A stretch of 40,527 bases of DNA from a virus: positions 1 through 40,527 of the IMG/VR virus record IMGVR_UViG_3300045007_000065, one strand, 5' to 3'. The notes beneath the pieces were generated by a model. The model worked only from the letters and a program-made list of their open reading frames with translations. It was not told where the DNA came from and did not search any database. Positions 1 through 5,703 of the stretch are shown here, piece after piece. A program made the translations under genes and the position numbers. Every line of letters begins with the position of its first letter. Position 1 is the stretch's first letter.

Positions 1-14
1 TCTTCTTTTTTCAT
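1..14 (-). CDS. Start of a leftward gene cut by the window edge
   Basis: An ATG at 14-12 on the minus strand begins Met-Lys-Lys-Glu and runs off the left edge. Its ribosome site is the GAGAGGTGAGG just upstream, and its ATG overlaps the TGA of the methyltransferase-like gene (ATGA). The same 14 bases end the window, where they begin the 116-residue gene at 40527. If the molecule is circular, this is the start of that gene with its ribosome site restored. Confidence 0.6.
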
Positions 15-583
15 GGCCTCACCTCTCTTTCATCAAAATTACCCCACTGATTTCCCATTGCTTCTGCAATTCCAGTATAAGTGATAGACCTGTTCTTGCT
101 CCGGTTCTTTGATGGACTCATATTATGTATTCTTTTCAGTCTCCCATCTACGATATTTTCAGGGACAAGTTTTGGTAAATTTTTTAGCCATAAACAGGTT
201 GCTTTTGTCTCTCCGTGACCAAACATCCATGGCTGTATAATCTGATCTGGTTTTCGTATTTTTGTGGAGATTACTCCGATTGGGTTTTCAATCGCAATAC
301 GGGGTATTGGTGCATCCATCAGGGTCTGCACAAATTGTAGTGCTTCTTCTTGAAGTGGCATCCTGTCCTTGAACCATCTTGCTCCTGATACGCATAAATA
401 TGTACATGGTGGGTGTGCTATCATAAGATCCCATCCGTCATTTATTATATCAAGTACATTTCCCTGATAATGTTTTCCTGGTATACTTGTCGGAAGTAAA
501 TCGCATGATAATGCGAAATGTCCACGATCAGAAAAGGCTTCCCTTACTATACCAGAAAACTCACAAGCGATTAGAACTTTCAT
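11..583 (-). CDS. Phage DNA cytosine methyltransferase-like protein
   Basis: About 190 residues from Met-Lys-Val-Leu. The start at 583 is preferred over 610 because GAGAGGTGAGG lies just upstream and the ATG overlaps the upstream stop (ATGA). From this Met, a SAM-binding-like N-terminus (VLIACEFSGIVREAF) is followed by HPPCTYL near residues 57-63 and IENP near 98-101. These resemble motif IV (Pro-Cys) and motif VI (Glu-Asn-Pro) of C5-cytosine methyltransferases. The segment FGHGETKATCLWLKNLP near 121-137 is typical of short phage proteins annotated as DNA cytosine methyltransferase. It is far shorter than cellular C5 enzymes and shows no clear target-recognition domain, so the activity is inferred. 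It may protect phage DNA from restriction. It sits mid-operon with small Cys-rich proteins. Confidence 0.75.
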   Translation of the reverse strand: MKVLIACEFSGIVREAFSDRGHFALSCDLLPTSIPGKHYQGNVLDIINDGWDLMIAHPPCTYLCVSGARWFKDRMPLQEEALQFVQTLMDAPIPRIAIENPIGVISTKIRKPDQIIQPWMFGHGETKATCLWLKNLPKLVPENIVDGRLKRIHNMSPSKNRSKNRSITYTGIAEAMGNQWGNFDEREVRP

Positions 584-804
584 GGCCTCACCTCTCTGTA
601 ATAAACACAATGCCGTTCAAGCTCATCTCTCCGGTTAATGATAAACGACGAGTTATAAATATATGGTCCACCAACTAAAGATGAGCACGCTGGTAACTCT
701 GGCATTTTGTATGTATAGGTACATGTCCCATCACCAGACGGATGCAACTTACCCACCTTTGTCCTGCGCCATTCTGCATGTATACATTTTTTGCAGTTTC
801 TCAT
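580..804 (-). CDS. Small Cys-rich protein, unknown function
   Basis: A 74-residue protein with an N-terminal CKKC pair (residues 4-7) and further cysteines near residues 28, 40 and 67, which suggests metal binding. The start has AAGGAG upstream and overlaps the previous stop (ATGA). The stop also overlaps the next ATG. The last five residues (REVRP) are identical to those of the downstream methyltransferase-like gene, because the coding end doubles as the next ribosome site in a duplicated junction. No function recognised. Confidence 0.7.
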   Translation of the reverse strand: MRNCKKCIHAEWRRTKVGKLHPSGDGTCTYTYKMPELPACSSLVGGPYIYNSSFIINRRDELERHCVYYREVRP

Positions 805-1115
805 TCCTCAACTCCTTCCGGCTTAGGAACTACATCTCGAATAAGCCGAGCATACTTTACGCGCTCCTCGTCATTGTCTGTTAATAGCCATCTGGTAAAA
901 TAACTGTTTATGGTTGCACATTTAGATATTTTACCAAGTTCGCAGTTACAGCAATTTGCGGAATAAATCATACATAGATAACAATTATAAGGTATTTTTT
1001 CTGCATCTTCAGGAAAGCACTCTTTTAAAGCGCACTTTTTATCTTTATCGAAGTGTTCACTAAGATAGTTCCATATTATCCAATGTTTCCTTTTTAATTC
1101 TCTTACTCTTCTCAT
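801..1115 (-). CDS. Cys-rich hypothetical phage protein
   Basis: 104 residues with eight cysteines between about 28 and 66, including CYLC, CCNC and a C-x4-C pair. This pattern suggests a small zinc-binding fold. It resembles small Cys-rich proteins common in phage early operons, but I recognise no named family. Its ATG overlaps the upstream stop, and its own stop overlaps the ATG of the next gene, so it is probably translated by coupling. Confidence 0.7.
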   Translation of the reverse strand: MRRVRELKRKHWIIWNYLSEHFDKDKKCALKECFPEDAEKIPYNCYLCMIYSANCCNCELGKISKCATINSYFTRWLLTDNDEERVKYARLIRDVVPKPEGVEE

Positions 1116-1294
1116 TCACTCCTCTCCTTCCTGCACACCTCAGACCGGCACTGTTCCATGTGCTTTGTGCATAAGGAAAAATAGCCTGAATCGCCTATAC
1201 CCTTCACGACGATCTCTTTCCTGACACCATTTCTGCCACATTCCCTGAACTGTTCCGTGAAGGACTTTTTTACGTCCGGCATCTCTTTATTCAT
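1112..1294 (-). CDS. Small Cys-containing hypothetical protein
   Basis: 60 residues, charged, with cysteines near residues 19, 42, 49 and 54 (a C-x6-C-x4-C cluster at the C-terminus). AAGAGG lies at suitable spacing upstream of the ATG. The stop overlaps the ATG of the 104-residue gene. It is kept as a gene because of the ribosome site and the tight coupling. Function unknown. Confidence 0.6.
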   Translation of the reverse strand: MNKEMPDVKKSFTEQFRECGRNGVRKEIVVKGIGDSGYFSLCTKHMEQCRSEVCRKERSE

Positions 1295-1318
1295 TTGATT
1301 TTTCCTCTTGTCTTTTCC

Positions 1319-1339
1319 TCAATTTAAGTCATCGCTCAT
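1319..1339 (-). other. Six-codon micro-ORF in an operon gap
   Basis: ATG AGC GAT GAC TTA AAT TGA lies in the 53-base gap between the PAPS-reductase-like gene and the next gene. It is one of three six-residue frames found in gaps of this leftward operon; the other two are at 38774-38794 and 39065-39085. It may be chance, or may keep ribosomes moving across the gap. It has no recognisable product. Confidence 0.2.
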
Positions 1340-1347
1340 TTCTTACT

Positions 1348-2121
1348 TCACTCAAATATCACCAACTGGTCCTTGTCAGTTTTACGATCCTCTTCCATCC
1401 ACCACCTGAACATGGCATCTCCGTCAGCCCATTTGATAAACGGATTATTTTGTATTTTCCTCAACTGAACTAGTCTATCAAACGTTCTCCGATACATGGT
1501 TTCAAATATGGGCCACCTTTTAAAATGCTCAATTCTGTTCTTTCTATTCGTCATGGGGCAACCGATACAACCAATGCGTTTGAATCCCTCATCATACAAA
1601 GATGGATATACTAGATTGTTTTCTTTAATGTATTGCCATACGTCTTTATTAGACCAATCTATAATCGGACTAAGAAATCTTCGTGTTCTTCCGGTCGTAC
1701 ATGATTCGACCATTTTGCGTTTTGCTCGTTTTGCGCTTTCTGCCCATCGGACACCGAGGACAACAAACCTATCTGTTCCACTACCCTCCTTAAGCACCTG
1801 ACAACAGTACCTTGCTATCCTCGTTGGTGGCATCTGTTTCAGTTCAATCAACTTCCACATAGACATGACCGGTTTGTGCCTGATGACATCGGGATAGTTC
1901 TTTTTCACAAACCTTACCAACTCAGGTGGATCAACGCTTGTCATGTTCATATGGGCATCATGTTTGACGCCTGATTTCCTGACTAGGTCGAGCACTACAA
2001 TGGAGTCCTTTCCTCCTGAGAATGCCACATAATAGCCTTCCTCTGGTTCAAAGGCTTGTATGCGCTCTATTGCCAGCTTAACTTTGTCAATATGATCAAA
2101 CAGGGTGTCTTCTATGAGCAT
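1348..2121 (-). CDS. Phosphoadenosine phosphosulfate reductase-family PP-loop protein
   Basis: 257 residues. The N-terminal SGGKDS (35-40) is the PP-loop ATP-pyrophosphatase signature shared by PAPS reductases and DndC-like proteins. Later come RYCC, GVRWAESAKRA and a CIGCP cluster, so four cysteines could hold a metal or Fe-S centre. Phage members of this family are common, and their true substrate is generally unknown. A role in sulfur chemistry on nucleic acid or in nucleotide metabolism is inference. The start is supported by AGGTAAGG upstream. The gene overlaps the end of a 58-residue gene by 10 bases. No other phosphorothioation gene (DndD or DndE) is visible, so a full Dnd system is not indicated. 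Confidence 0.85.
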   Translation of the reverse strand: MLIEDTLFDHIDKVKLAIERIQAFEPEEGYYVAFSGGKDSIVVLDLVRKSGVKHDAHMNMTSVDPPELVRFVKKNYPDVIRHKPVMSMWKLIELKQMPPTRIARYCCQVLKEGSGTDRFVVLGVRWAESAKRAKRKMVESCTTGRTRRFLSPIIDWSNKDVWQYIKENNLVYPSLYDEGFKRIGCIGCPMTNRKNRIEHFKRWPIFETMYRRTFDRLVQLRKIQNNPFIKWADGDAMFRWWMEEDRKTDKDQLVIFE

Positions 2122-2288
2122 TTCCTTACCTCACTGAGCCTGCACACCGGGGCCTTCTTCCACTGCGCTATTCCTTCCCTGAGAAAGTCCTCATAGGTGT
2201 ACCAGACCCATCGACCATGGTCCCTTGAGTAGATTCTGACCTCTTCCTTCTCCGTGTCGATCCGGGTGGTGTGGAGATGGTCTTTCAT
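2112..2288 (-). CDS. Small hypothetical protein (58 aa)
   Basis: A short frame starting MKDHLHTTRID, with a Trp-rich middle (GRWVWYTYEDFL) and a basic C-terminus. The ATG at 2288 overlaps the TGA of the upstream gene (ATGA), and the stop lies inside the start region of the PP-loop gene. Continuous coupling on both sides makes it a likely gene. It resembles small phage proteins of unknown function and carries no motif I can name. Confidence 0.65.
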   Translation of the reverse strand: MKDHLHTTRIDTEKEEVRIYSRDHGRWVWYTYEDFLREGIAQWKKAPVCRLSEVRKCS

Positions 2289-2470
2289 GCGAGCATCCCC
2301 AATATCGCCTTCATTCCTGCAAGATCCCTATAGTAGCCGGTATAAGGCTCGTTGCTCTTGTCGTACTCTTTGCATGCCTTTGCCTCTGGCGCTGTGTACT
2401 TCATCGTGAGGAGGCATTTATGATCTGTTCCTGATGCAATGATGAAGCAGCATGATTTGCAGGTTGTCAT
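2285..2470 (-). CDS. Small Cys-rich protein, unknown function
   Basis: 61 residues from MTTCKSC. The start at 2470 is chosen because GGAAAGGAATAAT precedes it and the upstream Erf-type gene stops at 2472; the longer reading from 2509 would lie inside that gene. A CKSCC cluster at the N-terminus, a cysteine near residue 19 and a C-terminal KACKEY suggest a small metal-binding knuckle. Function unknown. Confidence 0.65.
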   Translation of the reverse strand: MTTCKSCCFIIASGTDHKCLLTMKYTAPEAKACKEYDKSNEPYTGYYRDLAGMKAILGMLA

Positions 2471-2471
2471 A

Positions 2472-3137
2472 TTATTCCTTTCCTGCTGAAAGGATATAGT
2501 CATAGACAAGATTGAGGTCAGATTCTTTTATCTCCGACAGTTTCTTGATGCCGAAGTTTGCCATGAACGCTTTGCCATCTATGCCTCTCTGCTTCATCTG
2601 TAAAACTATATCTTCGGCTTGGACCTTGTTTATTAATGAATCACTCTTCATGTCTATAGGTGTTGATTCTTGCTTGGGTTCCAATATATCTTTAATAGAA
2701 TCAACTTGAGACTTGTTTGATTTATTAACTTGATTGCCTTGTAGTATAGATGCATTATTTCCATCATCGTCTTCAGGAGATACGCCAACTATTGCCGCTA
2801 GAGAATATCGGCGCATATATGTTATGCATGACCCTATGGCTTGTGGATCATTTTTGACCGGTTTCATTCTTAACATACTTGATACCCATTCACCAGAAAC
2901 ATGGCTCAATATTGTTTCAAGCGAAATATACTCTAAATCTTCTGATGGAACGGTTACTTGTATAATAGCAAGCCCATTGTCCGACAATTGCTTTCTGCAA
3001 GCCCTCCATACTGAGGTTAGGTCTGCATATTTGGATTTAAAATATGGATTGTTGGAATCAGTTAATGCTCCCTCAAGAGATCCTTGCACCTTTGCTAATG
3101 CTTCTGTGAGTTTACTAATATTTTCACTCTTATTCAT
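2472..3137 (-). CDS. erf: Erf-family single-strand annealing protein
   Basis: 221 residues. The N-terminal half has the Erf family pattern: a leading coiled segment, NPYFKSKYADLTSVW (residues 30-44), and then a core ending DPQAIGSCITYMRRYSLAAI with GVSPEDDDGN after it. Erf proteins anneal single-stranded DNA in phage recombination and genome circularisation, as in P22. The C-terminal part is a variable linker and helical tail. AAGGAGG stands upstream of the ATG. The gene overlaps the upstream YqaJ-type exonuclease gene by eight bases, forming an exonuclease-annealase pair like lambda Exo and Beta. Confidence 0.93.
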   Translation of the reverse strand: MNKSENISKLTEALAKVQGSLEGALTDSNNPYFKSKYADLTSVWRACRKQLSDNGLAIIQVTVPSEDLEYISLETILSHVSGEWVSSMLRMKPVKNDPQAIGSCITYMRRYSLAAIVGVSPEDDDGNNASILQGNQVNKSNKSQVDSIKDILEPKQESTPIDMKSDSLINKVQAEDIVLQMKQRGIDGKAFMANFGIKKLSEIKESDLNLVYDYILSAGKE

Positions 3138-4113
3138 TGTCTACCTCCTTTAATGGATTATTTGTAATTAACGTTTTCTTTTCTTTAATGCTGAATCTCC
3201 GATAATCGGCACCAGGCTTCATGTACTTCTGAAAGAGTTCGGGCTGGTCTTTCTCTAGTTGTTTGGAATCGAAACCAACCCGACCCTTTACGGTTGTCCA
3301 TGAAATCCCATAGGTGGTATTGCTGTTCTGATAAACTCCTTTTGCCGCCTCTCCCATTGCTGCCTTAATAATTGCTTCAGAATCCTCTTTCTGTTTCGTG
3401 TAAGCCTCAAGGTGGGCTTTCGCATCGAGATATGATACAATCGCACTGCCTACCTCATCAGAGGTCAATGTGAGGCTCGTTCCATTATCCCGAGAATAAA
3501 TGCGGGATAGAACATCTAGGCTTGCTCCTGTTGGATTTGGAGGAATGTTTTCAGAAACATTATTGAACCAAAATGACCTCTCTTTTTGAATTATGAGAGA
3601 TATGAGATCCTCATCACGGTCAAAATCAAAATATCGAAACTCGCAACCACCAATAAGGACCGCGAGAGCGCCCCACGAAAAACCGGTGACGGCAATCTCA
3701 TGATAAAGTTGGATAAAGTATTCTCTGGGAACTAAATCACCCCATTCTGATTGTGAAAACCTATCAACATTTTTGCACTGGACAACACCCGGACCTTTTT
3801 CAGGATGGTATGCTATCCCGTCCAGAGTACAGATAAGCCAGTCATGATCAGGGTTGCATGATATTTTCTGAGTTGAGTTGTGTTCAACCTTCAATCTGGT
3901 CCTGATGCCGTATTCTGCGAGGATGATGGGTTCAAGTTTCAGGCCCCATTCCATACGTTCGGTTGATTCAACCGGTACACCTTCACCTATTTTGTCGAGG
4001 TAGACGGCAAGCGGTGATTTGTAGCGAGATAGGCCAAGGACAGCGGCAGCATCGGAACCGCCTATACCCTTGCATCTTTCTTTCAGCCATGCTTCTCTTG
4101 ATATGTTATACAT
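3130..4113 (-). CDS. YqaJ-type viral recombinase exonuclease
   Basis: 327 residues. GIGGSDAAAVLGLSRY (16-31) is the YqaJ family N-terminal signature. E61, D98 (in TLDG) and a K114 triad element follow the PD-(D/E)xK nuclease layout. At the usual E-x-K position the sequence reads VVQCKN, so glutamine 112 replaces the acidic residue. I recall this variant in other phage YqaJ proteins, so activity is not excluded. The expected role is 5'-3' resection that feeds the Erf annealase. GGGAGGTGATCC precedes the ATG. The upstream 47-residue membrane-protein gene overlaps its first eight bases. Confidence 0.9.
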   Translation of the reverse strand: MYNISREAWLKERCKGIGGSDAAAVLGLSRYKSPLAVYLDKIGEGVPVESTERMEWGLKLEPIILAEYGIRTRLKVEHNSTQKISCNPDHDWLICTLDGIAYHPEKGPGVVQCKNVDRFSQSEWGDLVPREYFIQLYHEIAVTGFSWGALAVLIGGCEFRYFDFDRDEDLISLIIQKERSFWFNNVSENIPPNPTGASLDVLSRIYSRDNGTSLTLTSDEVGSAIVSYLDAKAHLEAYTKQKEDSEAIIKAAMGEAAKGVYQNSNTTYGISWTTVKGRVGFDSKQLEKDQPELFQKYMKPGADYRRFSIKEKKTLITNNPLKEVDNE

Positions 4114-4249
4114 GGATCACCTCCCGATTGTTCCAGATCCAAGCCCCACAGCTCGCCAACATGATGACAAGCCATGGCAGGATATCATTGTCCGTCATTG
4201 GAAAACTCAGGAACACTACGAAAAGAAGGGCGTTGATGAAGGGCTTCAT
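4106..4249 (-). CDS. Small membrane protein (47 aa)
   Basis: The frame runs from MKPFINALLFVVFLSF to a stop inside the exonuclease start region. Two hydrophobic stretches (about residues 4-17 and 23-39) suggest one or two membrane segments. Its start is fused to the upstream stop as TAATG, and its stop overlaps the next gene. Function unknown; small membrane proteins in phage early operons often act in exclusion or host takeover. Confidence 0.55.
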   Translation of the reverse strand: MKPFINALLFVVFLSFPMTDNDILPWLVIMLASCGAWIWNNREVIHV

Positions 4250-4818
4250 TATTTCACCATTCCCAAAACAGACTTTACATCCTCTATTTGCAAGATATAT
4301 TCATTTTCAATGGCGGCGGACTCGGCGGACTCGGCGGCAGACCTGGCGGCAGACTCGGCAGACCTGGCGGCAGACCTGGCGGCATACCATGCGGCAGACT
4401 CGGCGGCAGACTCGGCGGCAGACTCGGCAGACCTGGCGGCAGACCAGGCGGCAGACCTAGCAGACCAGGCGGCAGACCTGGCGGCAGACCATGCGGCAGA
4501 CCTGGCGGCAGACTCGGATTTATCAGAACCATTAAGCCAATTATATGCCCATTTCTCTACTTCGGATATGCCGCAATTAAGTGCGCTGCGCTTGACTGAT
4601 CTATCGACAATCGCACCAAGAACTCGTGCAAGCTGATATTTGGTTAATGCCCCCTTTCTCCACACCACCCACATTTTATCAGCGGCAGGTATAGGCATTT
4701 CAAAAATATCAAGAAGGGATGCTTTTTCTCTTCCAGCCCACAACTGAACAAGATACTCAATCGTGTAAGTATTGCACGGCTTTTCTTCCATCAATTGCTT
4801 CACTGTCCAAGTCTTCAT
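4249..4818 (-). CDS. Alanine-rich tetrad-repeat protein, first gene of leftward operon
   Basis: 189 residues. Residues 1-100 form an ordinary globular-looking domain (Trp-rich, VVWRKGALTKYQLARVLG). Residues 103-169 are an almost pure series of SAAx tetrads, with x being Arg, Trp, Glu or Tyr, broken by SAx triads. The last 20 residues are again normal sequence. The repeat is probably one long amphipathic helix. I recall similar 'AARSAAWSAA' proteins in other phages, without a firm function. GGGGAGGTCAA precedes the ATG, and the gene is first after the leftward promoter. The other frames over the repeat are also open, but only because of its composition. Confidence 0.75.
   Translation of the reverse strand: MKTWTVKQLMEEKPCNTYTIEYLVQLWAGREKASLLDIFEMPIPAADKMWVVWRKGALTKYQLARVLGAIVDRSVKRSALNCGISEVEKWAYNWLNGSDKSESAARSAAWSAARSAAWSARSAAWSAARSAESAAESAAESAAWYAARSAARSAESAARSAAESAESAAIENEYILQIEDVKSVLGMVK
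4312..4512 (-). repeat. 12-bp/9-bp coding microsatellite (SAAx tetrads)
   Basis: A tandem array of GCGGCAGAC-type units on the plus strand, mostly 12 bp with some 9-bp units. All lengths keep the minus-strand frame, and variation is concentrated in the fourth codon (Arg, Trp, Glu, Tyr). It should be prone to slippage and to length differences between related phages. Confidence 0.9.
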
Positions 4819-4847
4819 TTGACCTCCCCATTATTCATTCTTAACTA

Positions 4848-4876
4848 CCAATAAACTACTAACAATTTACTGTCAA
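4848..4876 (-). promoter_or_regulatory. Leftward early promoter
   Basis: Read leftward, TTGACA (4876-4871), a 17-base spacer and TATTGG (4853-4848). The -35 is perfect and the -10 weak, which suits a regulated promoter. It lies 30 bases upstream of the first leftward gene. The 8-mer TGTCAAGA here is the exact inverse of TCTTGACA at the rightward promoter (4961-4968). Confidence 0.6.
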
Positions 4877-4888
4877 GAAAAATCTTCA

Positions 4889-4926
4889 CTAAGAATAAAA
4901 TTCATTAGCTAAAATGATCTAAGAAT
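4889..4926. promoter_or_regulatory. Possible operator repeats between divergent promoters
   Basis: The 8-mer CTAAGAAT occurs at 4889-4896 and 4919-4926, 30 bp (about three helical turns) apart, midway between the opposed promoters. A further TTGACA occurs at 4936-4941. This is where a lambda-like regulator would bind, but no binding site can be proved from sequence. Confidence 0.3.
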
Positions 4927-4962
4927 CTGTTATTATTGACATATTAAATGTAAATAAACATC

Positions 4963-4991
4963 TTGACATTGAAGAGTAAAAAGAATATTAT
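4963..4991 (+). promoter_or_regulatory. Rightward promoter giving a probably leaderless mRNA
   Basis: TTGACA (4963-4968), 17-base spacer, TATTAT (4986-4991). The ATG at 4998 is seven bases after the -10, which is where transcription should start. No Shine-Dalgarno sequence lies between. The arrangement matches lambda cI transcribed from PRM. Confidence 0.75.
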
Positions 4992-4997
4992 CTATCT

Positions 4998-5198
4998 ATG
5001 GCGATAGAACTAAATGTAGATCTAGTTAAAAAGCAAATGAAAAGAGCCGGTATTGGGCCTGTAGAAATGTCTGCTTTATTGGGTTACACGACCAGGCAAG
5101 GATTCTATTACATGATGGATAGCCGGAGCCTTAAAAAGATTAACAAATTATCTGAGATATTCGGGATTGATAAAAATGCCTTCGTCATCATCTCATAA
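4998..5198 (+). CDS. Small HTH regulator, Cro/CI-like, leaderless
   Basis: 66 residues. The segment MKRAGIGPVEMSALLGYTTRQGFYYMMDSRSLKKINKLSEIFGI fits a lambda-repressor-type helix-turn-helix with five short helices. There is no C-terminal dimerisation or cleavage domain, so it is closer to a Cro-sized protein. The promoter -10 ends seven bases before the ATG and no ribosome site is present, so initiation on a leaderless message is likely. It stands at the head of the rightward operon, facing the recombination operon, the normal place for an early-switch regulator. Two terminators follow it. Confidence 0.7.
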   Translation: MAIELNVDLVKKQMKRAGIGPVEMSALLGYTTRQGFYYMMDSRSLKKINKLSEIFGIDKNAFVIIS

Positions 5199-5237
5199 GC
5201 CAGTCCCAGGCCCCCATGGCCTGAAGACCTCCTTTGG

Positions 5238-5276
5238 CCGGAGGAGCAGCAAGCTCTCACTCCTCCGGTATTTTTT
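5238..5276 (+). terminator. Intrinsic terminator after the regulator gene
   Basis: A 9-bp perfect stem (CCGGAGGAG with CTCCTCCGG), 13-base loop, then TATTTTTT. It lies 40 bases past the regulator stop. A weaker competing pairing of 5228-5232 (CCTCC) with 5240-5244 (GGAGG) would disrupt it, so attenuation is conceivable. Confidence 0.85.
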
Positions 5277-5297
5277 CGCAATAATAGGCTCGTTTTT

Positions 5298-5332
5298 ACT
5301 CCCCGTTCCAAGGCAGAGCGGGGAGGCTTTTT
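5298..5332 (+). terminator. Second tandem intrinsic terminator
   Basis: A 7-bp GC-rich stem (CTCCCCG with CGGGGAG), 13-base loop, then GCTTTTT. It ends 12 bases before the next ATG. The pair of terminators separates the regulator from the downstream early genes, so these must be transcribed by read-through, antitermination or an unseen promoter. Confidence 0.75.
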
Positions 5333-5343
5333 CGAGGTGAAAG

Positions 5344-5703
5344 ATGATTAAAGTCTATGTAGCAGGAAAATATTCTGATGATAATGTTCTGAGTGTATTA
5401 GGTAATATTGCAAAGGGTTTGCGGATTTGCAAAGACCTTTTTCTTGCGGGTTATGCCCCATTCTGCCCGTGGCTTGATCATCAATATGTATTGCAGATGA
5501 GCAAGGACGAAATAGACGCTTTAACCGTCAAGATGTTCCATGATTACTCAATGATTTGGCTTGAGTGTTCGGATTGTATGCTTGTCCTTCCAGAAAGAAT
5601 TGAAAACAGTAAAGGCGTAAAGGCTGAACTTGATCGTGCTGTTGAGATTGGCATTCCAATATTCTTCTCGATTCAAGATTTGAGGGGGTTTTATGAATTA
5701 TGA
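5344..5703 (+). CDS. SLOG / nucleoside 2-deoxyribosyltransferase-like protein
   Basis: 119 residues. The start VYVAGKYSDDN (4-14) is the YxAGxYS nucleotide-binding loop of the deoxyribosyltransferase/DUF4406-like superfamily. The later VLPERIENSKGVKAELDRA (about 81-99) holds the SxGxxxE segment with the candidate catalytic glutamate. Members cleave or exchange the bases of nucleotides, or sense nucleotides. In phages they may act in nucleotide salvage or in making modified bases; which one applies here is unknown. GAGGTGAAAG precedes the ATG. It overlaps the helicase-methyltransferase gene by 11 bases. Confidence 0.75.
   Translation: MIKVYVAGKYSDDNVLSVLGNIAKGLRICKDLFLAGYAPFCPWLDHQYVLQMSKDEIDALTVKMFHDYSMIWLECSDCMLVLPERIENSKGVKAELDRAVEIGIPIFFSIQDLRGFYEL

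Noticed and set aside
1348-2121. Dnd phosphorothioation operon
   Set aside because: Only a PP-loop protein is present. No DndD, DndE or cysteine desulfurase is seen nearby.
4288-4599. Gly/Arg/Pro-rich open frames on both strands across the repeat
   Set aside because: They are composition shadows of the 12-bp repeat. None has a ribosome site or non-repetitive protein-like sequence, whereas the 189-residue gene has both.
3963-4636. Rightward frames opposite the recombination genes
   Set aside because: They are antisense to well-supported genes and contain repeat-derived residues only.
4998-5198. Full CI-type repressor with integrase-based lysogeny
   Set aside because: The protein has only an HTH-sized domain, and no integrase, excisionase or att site was found, so temperate growth is not shown.
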